Assembly (NCBI GenBank): GCA_016716125.1
Contig: JADJWZ010000040.1
Coordinates: forward strand, 62,001-126,000
From: Ignavibacteria bacterium
GTDB taxonomy: Bacteria > Bacteroidota > Ignavibacteria > Tepidaquicellales > Tepidaquicellaceae
Length of the DNA: 64,000 nucleotides
Direction: 5' to 3'
Position numbers and translations under genes: made by a program. Below are positions 8,474-16,342 of this stretch, piece after piece; within the stretch, counting starts at the first letter, position 1; every line of letters starts with the position of its first letter. The notes under the pieces were generated by a model. The model saw only the letters and a program-made list of their open reading frames with translations. It was not told where the DNA came from and did not search any database.

Positions 8474-9787
8474 ATGAGTATTAAAAAAACATTACTGTTG
8501 ATTTTTTTGCTGGTATTCTCAGACAAAGTATGCGCTCAGATCAAAATAGGAGTAGCTTTGCCTTTTATGAATAATACTGAGAACAGGGAAGAAAAAAATC
8601 TCGGCGCTGAAATGCTGCAGGGAATCAATGATGCAGTAAAAGAGCATAACAGGAATAATCCCGAATCAAAAGTAGAATTAATAACAGAAGATACACAAAG
8701 AGATCCGGCAATCACGCTGGAGATAATTAATAAATTCGGCAGCGATAAAAAAGTTATTGCTGTATTTGGACCTGTATTTAGTTCGGAGCTTGCACCGAAT
8801 GCCGGTGCACCGAATTTTCATAAAATACCTGTTATTACTCCGACATCAACTCAGAATTTCCTTGCGCAAAATAATCCGTTTTTATTTCAGCTGAATCCTA
8901 CTTATGAAGTAAGAGGTAGGACAATGGCGAAGTTTGCAAATGATGAACTTAAAATGAAGAGGTTTGCAGTTTTTTCGGAAGATTCTTACGGAAAGAATTT
9001 TGCTGACAGTTTTTCCGAAGAAGTGCTGAAAAACGGCGGAGCGATAACGACATCTGTTTATTATTCAAAGGATGACAATGATCTCACGCAGGAACTTGAA
9101 GATCTTGAAGATAAAATATTTTCAATGGATAAATTTATAGATTTTGGAAATATAACGAGGGAGCAATTTGATATTATTAAAAATCATGATATAAAATTTT
9201 CATACGCGGATTCACTAAAGATTGAATTGTTAGTCGTGAGTATTTATAAATTATTCGGAAGAGATGCAGACTGGATAATGGATTCGCTTAAGCTTAAACC
9301 TTCAGCTTCATTTGATAAAAGCAGGACAGTGATACCCGGATATACAGAGGCGATATATATTCCGATTTCCACTTATCTAGAAATCCCGAAAATGATCTCT
9401 CAGTATTTTTCCGAGCATATTAATCTTCCGGTGTTAGGGACAAGCGACTGGAATAATAAGGAGATACTTGAAGAAAATAAAATCTATATAAAAAATTTGT
9501 ATTTCGATTCTGATTTTAATTTTCGTGATAATGCAGTGACGCCTGATAAGCTTTCAGAAAGCGGAGTAAAAAATTATTATTTCGGATATGACGGAATGAA
9601 ACTGATACTTGACAAAATCTCCGAAGGTAATAAAGACAGACTTTCGCTGAAAAATGCTCTTGAGTCTACTGAAAATTACAGTACATTTCATAACAAAATT
9701 ACTTTAAAAGAAAGAACGAATATAGAACTTGAGATCATGAGATTTAATAAAGGCGAGCTTGTAAGGATAGGTGATTTTAAATATTAG
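8474..9787 (+). CDS. Periplasmic ligand-binding protein (type I, Leu/Ile/Val-binding-like)
   Basis: Exported protein of 437 residues with a signal peptide (residues 1-21, cleavage near VCAQ) and a Peripla_BP_6-type fold: IKIGVALPFMNN, GAEMLQGINDAV, AVFGPVFSSELAPNAG, PVITPTSTQNF and FAVFSEDSYGKNFADSF. It differs from transport receptors in lacking neighbouring ABC permease and ATPase genes, and it has a long helical insertion of about 90 residues in the middle (about 205-290). It may therefore be a sensor or an LpoA-like cell-wall factor rather than an ABC receptor. Its four-base spacing from guaA suggests a shared transcript. The ligand is unknown. Confidence 0.72.
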   Translation: MSIKKTLLLIFLLVFSDKVCAQIKIGVALPFMNNTENREEKNLGAEMLQGINDAVKEHNRNNPESKVELITEDTQRDPAITLEIINKFGSDKKVIAVFGPVFSSELAPNAGAPNFHKIPVITPTSTQNFLAQNNPFLFQLNPTYEVRGRTMAKFANDELKMKRFAVFSEDSYGKNFADSFSEEVLKNGGAITTSVYYSKDDNDLTQELEDLEDKIFSMDKFIDFGNITREQFDIIKNHDIKFSYADSLKIELLVVSIYKLFGRDADWIMDSLKLKPSASFDKSRTVIPGYTEAIYIPISTYLEIPKMISQYFSEHINLPVLGTSDWNNKEILEENKIYIKNLYFDSDFNFRDNAVTPDKLSESGVKNYYFGYDGMKLILDKISEGNKDRLSLKNALESTENYSTFHNKITLKERTNIELEIMRFNKGELVRIGDFKY

Positions 9788-9948
9788 ATCATAATTTTAT
9801 TTAAATATATTATTTACAGATCTGAAAACAGGCAGTCTTTAATTTTTTGTTAGTTTGATTGTTAAATTATAATTAATTATTTTACCTTACTTAACTTTTT
9901 AAAACATTTATTATTTATGGGAGTATCCGAATTTCCCAAAAAGCAAAT

Positions 9949-10623
9949 ATGAAGATTAATAAAAATAATTTATACTTGACACTTGCACTGTCTTTTATCG
10001 TGCTTTTAATTTCCATAGTTTTTGGTATTTTGTTTGGTTCATTTACTAATGCAAGTCAGGACGAGAATTTCACAAAAGCATTATCTAATTATAATGACTG
10101 GTGGCTTTATCCTGTTTTTGTATATATTCTATTCATATCTTTCATCGTGTGGGTAAAAAAAGGTCTGGATAAAAAGTTTGCAGAAGGTAACCTGACTAAA
10201 TCTGAAATTACAAAAACTATTGATAAGTGGAGCGGAATTGTCGATGGCATTGGAACTGCGCTTCCTCTCATTGGAGCTGCAGTAATTTTATTTACAGTCG
10301 GTTTAGGACAGCAGTCTCAGGCATTGTTTTTAGATGTAGCAATTCCTTTTGAAATTAAATCTCTTTTTATTCTTGCAATAGCAAAATTATTTGAATCTGC
10401 TTTCGATGATCTTGAAATCCAGTATTTACGCAATGTTGCCGATGATGGCGAGGGGATTGGTAATATTAAAAAGATGGAAATTGAAATTATAAATCTTCCT
10501 TCAAATGCTGATCTGAATGAAATTAAAAGTATTTTAATAAACTGGAATGAATCAATAGATAAAATGAAAGAGCCGGAATTTAAAAAGAGTCTTGAATCAA
10601 TAACCAAAATTATCGGAAGATAG
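9949..10623 (+). CDS. Multi-pass membrane protein, first gene of an unknown envelope operon
   Basis: Not recognised. 224 residues with hydrophobic segments at about 8-31, 51-70, 98-120 and 125-146, a basic cytoplasmic loop (KKGLDKKF) after segment 2, and a soluble acidic C-terminal part of about 75 residues. The GIVDGIGTALPLIGAAVILFTVGLG stretch followed by another helix and a cytoplasmic tail faintly recalls the MotA/TolQ/ExbB layout, but no decisive signature is seen. It opens a run of five same-strand genes closed by the terminator at 13977. The gene is 160 bases from the upstream binding-protein gene. Confidence 0.6.
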   Translation: MKINKNNLYLTLALSFIVLLISIVFGILFGSFTNASQDENFTKALSNYNDWWLYPVFVYILFISFIVWVKKGLDKKFAEGNLTKSEITKTIDKWSGIVDGIGTALPLIGAAVILFTVGLGQQSQALFLDVAIPFEIKSLFILAIAKLFESAFDDLEIQYLRNVADDGEGIGNIKKMEIEIINLPSNADLNEIKSILINWNESIDKMKEPEFKKSLESITKIIGR

Positions 10624-10656
10624 TGTTGGTAATCTTTAAATTTAAATTTTTAAAAA

Positions 10657-11055
10657 ATGGAAAGAAGAAATAAACGAGACGCAAAATTCCTGATATTTCA
10701 ATCTTTGTATATAATTGCAATATCAATTTTGTTTTATAAAGGTACGGATCTGTCACTGAATTCGGTGATGGAAGTGAAAGATGGTGAAACTGTAGTAACT
10801 ATTGATAAAGTTCTAAAAGACGGAATGAAATCATATGATACTACAAAGGTAATATTACTTCCATTACCCGAAGAAAATACTGAATATAAAAAAGTTACTG
10901 CTGATCAGGAAATTGTATCGAAAGATTTAATTGCAGAAAAAGACAGGGAGATAGAAAGACTTAATAAATTGAAAACGCCTACTAATAGACCAACTGTTAC
11001 ACCAAAACCAAATGATGATGGAAAACAAAAAGTTACAATAAAAGGTGAAAGATAG
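10657..11055 (+). CDS. Single-pass membrane protein with coiled-coil and Pro-rich tail
   Basis: Not recognised. 132 residues: a short basic cytoplasmic start (MERRNKRDAKF), one transmembrane helix at about 11-30, a periplasmic-facing region, a short coiled coil (KDLIAEKDREIERLNKL) and a Pro/Thr/Lys-rich C-terminus (TPTNRPTVTPKPND). The topology resembles ExbD/TolR or the N-terminus of GldM-like proteins, without sequence motifs to prove it. It starts 33 bases after the membrane protein and precedes two secreted proteins. Confidence 0.55.
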   Translation: MERRNKRDAKFLIFQSLYIIAISILFYKGTDLSLNSVMEVKDGETVVTIDKVLKDGMKSYDTTKVILLPLPEENTEYKKVTADQEIVSKDLIAEKDREIERLNKLKTPTNRPTVTPKPNDDGKQKVTIKGER

Positions 11056-11087
11056 ATGCTAATTTTAATTTAGGAATCATATAAATA

Positions 11088-11827
11088 ATGTTTAAATTTT
11101 TTAGTTTAAAAATAATTGTTTCAATACTAATTGTCTTTAATTCTTTTAGTATTTATTCCCAGGAAAATGAAGAACCGGTATTGTATCCTGCGACTTCTTT
11201 AAATGAGTTAATAAAATTTTCTTCTGCAACAATAGTAAACAACTTACCATATGATGGAACTGCATTTGGTTTTAAAAATGGCACAAGCACTAAAATTATA
11301 GATTACCTGGCTTTGGATACATTTAGTTTGAATATATATGATTATGACAGTATTCAGTTTTATTCGGAATATATAAGGGATGGTAAACCCAGAATATTAG
11401 ATGGTTTTTTCTTACTGTTAATGAAAACAAGCCATTTGAATTTGAAGCATTTCCTATTATGCCAATGTCAGGTGCAGAGTTGATTGTAGGGAATAATCAA
11501 TTAAAGAATATTGCCGGAAATATGCTTTATGAGGTTATAGTTTCTGATGATATTGATCCTAACAGAGTTAAAGTTTTACCGAGAGACAATTCCATCCTGT
11601 ACATAGATATATTGAAAATTGATAGTTCCAAATACCGGATAAAGCTTAAAAATAAAAATGAGTTTTATTCTAATATCAGCAATGATATTAAAAATGAATG
11701 GAAAAGAGGAGAGGAATTAAAATTCCCAATTGGGATAACTCTCACAGATACTGTAGTCACGCAGCATAGTGAGCAAATTGATTATATTTTAAAAAAGAAG
11801 AAAAAACCCAAAAAAATTATAAATTGA
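11088..11827 (+). pseudogene. Secreted protein of unknown function, split by a -1 frameshift
   Basis: Two overlapping frames make one protein of about 246 residues. The first (from ATG 11088) has a signal peptide ending near SIYSQ and reads to ILDGFF. The second continues as LTVNENKPFEFEAFPIMPMSG and ends at 11827. One extra T in the six-T run at 11403-11408 restores a continuous reading frame, so the break is a one-base homopolymer loss. The lysine-rich C-terminus (KKKKKPKK) is unusual for an exported protein. No family is recognised. It is third in the envelope operon; the next gene starts inside its stop codon. Confidence 0.55.
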
Positions 11828-12569
11828 TCAAACAAAGTATAAATAAAAAAAAAGTATTTTTTTAGGAATCTATATATTTCTAATCACAGGTATTTGTATT
11901 TCTCAGGATTCCGGACCCACAATTCCCGGATCACAGGATACTTTACTGCTTGATGAAGTGTCCCTGGATAGCGTTAGATTTTATCTGACAGAAGATTTGT
12001 CAAAAGTTGAAAATACATTAAGAGGTGTTACTATTATAAATATTGATGGAAAACTTTATAAACTTCCTTACAAAATTACTTCCATAACTAATGTAGTTTA
12101 TGGAAAGAATCAAGGTTACTTCAGACTAACCGGTATTTCACTTGTTCAAAATCCGAATCTTGCAGAATATGTATATGAGATTTTCAAAAACCCCCGTGAA
12201 AAATTAAAGGATTATATACCTGCTAAAGAATGGAAAAACAGTGCCATATATCTCAGATATTTTGAACCGTATGATAAAAACTCAGAATTTATTCCATTTA
12301 ATGCTGACGAGACAGTTTCAGATCAAAACGAACTTGATGAATTTATGGCTGATAATAATACAGATTATGTTATTCAAAATTATGAAGACTTTCCATTGCC
12401 GGAAACAGTTGATATTGAAGTTGATTTGAGAAAAAGTCCAAAAACACTAACTATACTTGGAATTGATTTTAATTTTGACAAACTCGATAGAGGATTTCAA
12501 AAGCTTTTACTTGAATATGGAAAGTCCGGTAATAATGTAAACCAGAAAAGTAAATCAGAGAAAAAATAG
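11824..12569 (+). CDS. Secreted protein of unknown function, frame broken inside the signal peptide
   Basis: About 247 residues if frame-corrected. TTG 11824 overlaps the previous stop (TTGA) and encodes MIKQSINKKKVFF, then hits a stop. One extra T in the run 11857-11863 joins it to LGIYIFLITGICISQDSG, which gives a perfect signal peptide. Without the correction only a short product from GTG 11958 can be made. The mature part (SLDSVRFYLTEDLSKVENTL..., NPREKLKDYIPAKEWKNSAIYLRYF, TLTILGIDFNFDKLDRGFQKLL) matches nothing I recognise. It shares with its neighbours a secreted character and operon position, and has a charged C-terminus (KSKSEKK). Confidence 0.55.
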
Positions 12570-12638
12570 TATTATAAATAGTTTCATTTTATTGTAAGCA
12601 GGAAAATAATTAAGATAAATTTAGATAACTCTTTGACT

Positions 12639-13925
12639 ATGCAAAAAAAAATACATTCATTGCTCCAAAATAATTTCAATTTACAAATAATAACATCTAT
12701 CCTTTTTTTAATTTTATTTTTGAATACCAACCATGTTTACTCTCAAAGTCAGGTTGATTTCAAAATTGATGCGGGATGTGATTTAAGTTCAGATGCAAAA
12801 GGAAGACAGCTTATACAATTCATACAAACCAACAATCTTCAGCCGCTAATTAATAATTCTGTCACAACTGAGATGATTAGTGTTTACTATAACCCGGAAC
12901 AAAGATTAGTTGATTTTGGAAAGGGTAAACAAAGAAATCTTGATGCTGAATTAGAAGGAATTTTTGCAAACTGGAGTTTATGTTTCAGGGAATCAACTTC
13001 AGAAGATGATGTAGAAGTTATCCGACCGAAGGAAACAAAAATATGGGAACCGCTCACTTATATTCCGGAGAGAATTGCTGCAAACTGGAGCTTTAGAACT
13101 ACTTTTGATAATCAATACAGAAATCTTAGTTCGATGGATTATTATGTGAATCCTTATATTCAGGCATTTGGAGGTGACCCTTTAGGAATTCCAATTTCTT
13201 ATGGCTCAGGAGTAGGATTAACATTAGGTCTTGGAACACCTTATTCCGGACCAATGGAAACTGATTATATTAAAGGTGGTTTGCATTTTACATTTTTAGA
13301 AGTTGCAGTTACATCCCGAGTTAAAGAATTTGTATTAAAATATTCTTCTAATTCCAATCAAACAACAGAAACACCAAATACATGGCTGGGTAACTGGAAC
13401 AATATATATACTCCACATCTGGGAATTGAATTTTCATTTGAAATTCCATTTGCCAGAGTATCATATTTTTCTACGATAGACACCCTTCAGGATATTACGG
13501 ATAATCCTATAATTGTTCTGAATGAAGTGACCGGTCAACCAATGAAAAATAATGTAGTAAGGGGAGAGTATTTTGGATTTGAGATCAGGACACCTAATTT
13601 AATATTTTACAACTCTACCCGTGCAAAATTTTATTTTGCAAAACAGTTTGGAGAGTATCATCTTGGTTTTACCGGCAGGGAAATGAAAGTTGATGATTTT
13701 ATTTTTGATTTCAGAATGGACGCGACGTTTCCTGGTAAAAGAGAATTTCAACTTCTTACAGAACTTTACTTAGACAGTCCATGGGAAGGATTTGCTAATA
13801 AAGCATTTGGATTTGGACCTTCCATTAGATTGGGAAACACACCTGCTGATAATTTTGGTATTATTAGTGCTTTCATAAACTTCAGATTAAAGATCGGGGA
13901 TTTCTTTGATAAAAATATTTATTAA
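12639..13925 (+). CDS. Probable outer-membrane beta-barrel protein, last gene of the unknown envelope operon
   Basis: 428 residues from ATG 12639 (TTG 12633 would add two). A signal peptide covers about 1-36 (ending VYSQ). The mature protein is rich in alternating aromatic/polar strands (WSFRTTFDNQYRN, YIKGGLHFTFLEVAVTS, GIEFSFEIPFARVSYFST, YHLGFTGREMKVDDFIFDF) and ends FINFRLKIGDFFDKNIY, consistent with an outer-membrane barrel. The family is not recognised. It closes the operon before the strong terminator at 13977, completing an inner-membrane, periplasm and outer-membrane set. Confidence 0.6.
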   Translation: MQKKIHSLLQNNFNLQIITSILFLILFLNTNHVYSQSQVDFKIDAGCDLSSDAKGRQLIQFIQTNNLQPLINNSVTTEMISVYYNPEQRLVDFGKGKQRNLDAELEGIFANWSLCFRESTSEDDVEVIRPKETKIWEPLTYIPERIAANWSFRTTFDNQYRNLSSMDYYVNPYIQAFGGDPLGIPISYGSGVGLTLGLGTPYSGPMETDYIKGGLHFTFLEVAVTSRVKEFVLKYSSNSNQTTETPNTWLGNWNNIYTPHLGIEFSFEIPFARVSYFSTIDTLQDITDNPIIVLNEVTGQPMKNNVVRGEYFGFEIRTPNLIFYNSTRAKFYFAKQFGEYHLGFTGREMKVDDFIFDFRMDATFPGKREFQLLTELYLDSPWEGFANKAFGFGPSIRLGNTPADNFGIISAFINFRLKIGDFFDKNIY

Positions 13926-13976
13926 TCATTATAAATTATTACTGTATATTTTTTAAGACAGTAAGCCGATTTAGTC

Positions 13977-14017
13977 AAATAGACACTAAGAATTAGTTTT
14001 TAGTGTCTATTTTTTTA
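13977..14017 (+). terminator. Intrinsic terminator closing the envelope operon
   Basis: ATAGACACTAA and TTAGTGTCTAT form an 11-bp stem around a 10-base loop, followed by a run of T. Confidence 0.85.
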
Positions 14018-14117
14018 GAATTAGACTTGACTTATAAAATTGAATAACATATTTTTGTTCGTATTCAATTAACCCTATTTAATAACAAAGCCAAATAAAA
14101 ATCAGGAGGTTTTAAAA

Positions 14118-14384
14118 ATGGCAAAAATGAGAAACTTGTTTTTCGTTTTACTTGCATTTGCAATGATGGCAGGATCAACATTCCTAGTCGGTTGCGGTGG
14201 CGGCGTAGATGAAGAACAAATTCAACAATTGAACGACCTGAAAGCTGAGGTAGATGCTTTACAATCTCAGGTCAATGCAAAGCTTGATGAAAAATCAGAC
14301 TTGCAGAAACAAATTGCTGATTCAGAAGCAAGAGCAAAAGAGTGGCAAGGAATATCTGACGCGGTAAAAAGAAACTGCCCGTAA
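14118..14384 (+). CDS. Small coiled-coil lipoprotein
   Basis: 88 residues with a lipoprotein signal peptide: lipobox LVGC puts the lipidated cysteine at residue 26. The mature part is one heptad-rich helix (EQIQQLNDLKAEVDALQSQV...LQKQIADSEARAKEW), with a second cysteine near the end (NCP). It is similar in design to Lpp/alanine-zipper lipoproteins, which suggests a structural or scaffolding envelope role, but no family is identified. A strong Shine-Dalgarno (AGGAGG) precedes ATG 14118, suggesting high expression. It pairs with the LysM protein 70 bases downstream, which also has a coiled coil. Confidence 0.75.
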   Translation: MAKMRNLFFVLLAFAMMAGSTFLVGCGGGVDEEQIQQLNDLKAEVDALQSQVNAKLDEKSDLQKQIADSEARAKEWQGISDAVKRNCP

Positions 14385-14453
14385 GACGTAATAAAATTTT
14401 AAAAAACAATTTATTATTTAACAAAATTTTAAAAAAAAAGGAGATATTTAAAA

Positions 14454-15188
14454 ATGAAATTTCATAAATTATTAGTATTTATGATGGTTTTCTCCTTAGC
14501 AGTTATTTCCAGTCCAACTTTTGCTCAGGATGATGATGATGATGATGATGGTGAAATGATGGAAGAAGAAATGGATGAAGAAATGTGGCAAGCTCAAATG
14601 GACGAGTACACTGCTAGGAAATCAGATTTAACCAGTCAGCTAGATGCTTTAAACACAGAAATCGATGGTCTCAAAAAGAGATTAGGCGATGTCAAATTCG
14701 CAGAGGATAATGCAAACAATATTCTCTGGGCAATGGTCGGATCAAAATCCGGTTATGACGAATACAAAACAAAATTTGCAGATGCAGAAAAAAGAGTTAA
14801 TGCATGCAAAGGACCGGATGATGCAACTGATATAGAAACAAATCTGTGGCCTTACTTAACAGATGCAGGTATTAGCGGAAGATACAAATGCTTACCTGAA
14901 TTCTGGGACAGATACAATGCAATGAAAAAGAAAATTGCAGATTGTAAAGGTAAAATGGAAACAGGAACATACACAGTTGTTAAAGGTGATTGCTTATACA
15001 AAATCGCAGGTATGAAAAATATCTACGGTAACTCAAGATTGTGGCCTGCTATCTGGGACGCTAACAAGAGTGGTGTTGTAAGCGCTCCGCCAAGAGTAGC
15101 AAAAACTATCCCGAATCCGAATCTTATCTATCCGGGTCAGGTGCTGAAAATCCCAACTCTAACAGATGCACAAAAATCGATGCAATGA
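14454..15188 (+). CDS. Exported LysM peptidoglycan-binding protein
   Basis: 244 residues: signal peptide (1-24, cleavage near TFAQ), an acidic run of Asp/Glu/Met just after the cleavage site, a coiled coil (about 50-85), a central domain with cysteine residues (NACKGPDD, YKCLPEFW, IADCKG), then a C-terminal LysM module of about 65 residues (GTYTVVKGDCLYKIAG, LWPAIWDANK, LIYPGQVLKIP). LysM binds peptidoglycan glycan strands, so this is probably a periplasmic cell-wall-associated structural protein. AAGGAGAT Shine-Dalgarno upstream. The stop overlaps a tiny downstream ORF by four bases (ATGA). Confidence 0.85.
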   Translation: MKFHKLLVFMMVFSLAVISSPTFAQDDDDDDDGEMMEEEMDEEMWQAQMDEYTARKSDLTSQLDALNTEIDGLKKRLGDVKFAEDNANNILWAMVGSKSGYDEYKTKFADAEKRVNACKGPDDATDIETNLWPYLTDAGISGRYKCLPEFWDRYNAMKKKIADCKGKMETGTYTVVKGDCLYKIAGMKNIYGNSRLWPAIWDANKSGVVSAPPRVAKTIPNPNLIYPGQVLKIPTLTDAQKSMQ

Positions 15189-15277
15189 ACAGAACTAATT
15201 CATATAGAACCAAGAGAAAAATGAAAACAAAATCAGTTGACTCAGGTGATATGAAAAAAGAAGATGAAAAGAAATAA
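15185..15277 (+). CDS. Possible 30-residue lysine-rich peptide coupled to the LysM gene
   Basis: ATG at 15185 overlaps the LysM stop as ATGA and runs 30 codons (MNRTNSYRTKRKMKTKSVDS...) to a stop at 15275-15277, before the terminator at 15324. It is strongly basic and of low complexity. The only support is the ATGA overlap and its position inside the transcript. It may be chance. Confidence 0.3.
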   Translation: MNRTNSYRTKRKMKTKSVDSGDMKKEDEKK

Positions 15278-15323
15278 TTTCATTTAACTCTGTTTCGTTC
15301 GAATAAATATTTTTAGAAATATA

Positions 15324-15355
15324 ACCCTCATACTTTCAAAAGTATGAGGGTTTTT
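15324..15355 (+). terminator. Strong intrinsic terminator between LysM operon and phoH
   Basis: ACCCTCATACTT and AAGTATGAGGGT form a perfect 12-bp stem with a 4-base loop, then five T. It ends only about 13 bases before the likely phoH-like start, so that gene must be transcribed by readthrough or from a promoter overlapping this element. Confidence 0.9.
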
Positions 15356-15367
15356 AATTTTATAATT

Positions 15368-16342
15368 TTGAATATTATTGATAAAAAAATATCTTTGACC
15401 GGTATTGATCTGCTGAACTTTTCCGGAATCAACGAAGAGAATCTGAACATTGTTAAAGAAAGATTTGATTCCACAATTGTCGTCAGAGGAGATTCATTGT
15501 TCCTTAAAGGAGAAGAAAATGAAGTCAGTTTAATAGAAAAGATCTTTAATGAGTTAATTTTTCTTCAGAAGAGACAGGGAAAAATTTCTCTAAAAGATGT
15601 TAATCTTGTACTTGAACTTATAAATTCCAATGAATTCAAACAGGACAAAGTTAAAGAAAAATTAGGATTTACGCCAAATGAACTCAACAATGTTATTCTT
15701 TCAAGAAAAAGTGATTTCATAAAACCAAGATCATCCAATCAGCTGGAATATTTTAACAAAGTTCAGGATAATGATATTGTATTTGCAATTGGACCTGCAG
15801 GAACAGGTAAAACATATCTTGCCGTTGCCTTTGCAGTTTCCGCACTGAAGAATAAAGAAATTACCAAGATTGTTTTGACAAGACCTGCAGTAGAAGCCGG
15901 TGAGAGTCTGGGTTTTCTTCCCGGAGATCTTTCTGAAAAAGTGGATCCGTATCTAAGACCGCTTTATGATGCGCTTGAAGATATGCTTCCTTTCGAAAAA
16001 CTTGAAGGTTATATTGAAAAGAATGTCATTGAAGTAATTCCGCTTGCATTTATGAGAGGAAGGACACTTAACAATTCATTTGTAATACTTGATGAAGCTC
16101 AGAATTCCACTACGATGCAAATGAAAATGTTTCTTACAAGGCTCGGTCCTAATTCAAAAGCTATAATTACGGGTGATGTAACGCAGATTGATCTTCCCAA
16201 AAAGGAGCATTCGGGATTAATTCAGGTAGAAGAAATTTTAAAAAATATCGATGATATCTCTTTTGTATATTTTGAAAAATCCGATGTGGTGAGGCATAAG
16301 CTGGTAAAAGATATTATTAATGCTTATGAAAAATTGCAGTGA
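15368..16342 (+). CDS. PhoH-family ATPase
   Basis: Cytoplasmic P-loop ATPase of the PhoH/PhoL family, linked to phosphate starvation and RNA metabolism in other bacteria. The N-terminal KH-like region (SLTGIDLLNFSGINEENLNIV...) is followed by the ATPase core: Walker A FAIGPAGTGKTYLAVA, TRPAVEAGESLGFLPGDLSEKVDPYLRPLYDAL, Walker B FVILDEAQNST, and MFLTRLGPNSKAIITGDVTQIDLP. Start: ATG 15344 lies inside the terminator stem, so TTG 15368, just ahead of the conserved N-terminus, is preferred; this is not certain. It ends exactly where the convergent rsmB stop begins. Confidence 0.92.
   Translation: MNIIDKKISLTGIDLLNFSGINEENLNIVKERFDSTIVVRGDSLFLKGEENEVSLIEKIFNELIFLQKRQGKISLKDVNLVLELINSNEFKQDKVKEKLGFTPNELNNVILSRKSDFIKPRSSNQLEYFNKVQDNDIVFAIGPAGTGKTYLAVAFAVSALKNKEITKIVLTRPAVEAGESLGFLPGDLSEKVDPYLRPLYDALEDMLPFEKLEGYIEKNVIEVIPLAFMRGRTLNNSFVILDEAQNSTTMQMKMFLTRLGPNSKAIITGDVTQIDLPKKEHSGLIQVEEILKNIDDISFVYFEKSDVVRHKLVKDIINAYEKLQ

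Noticed and set aside
8474..9787. Branched-chain amino-acid ABC receptor assignment
   Set aside because: The fold fits, but there is no permease or ATPase gene nearby and a large insertion is present, so only the fold-level call is kept.
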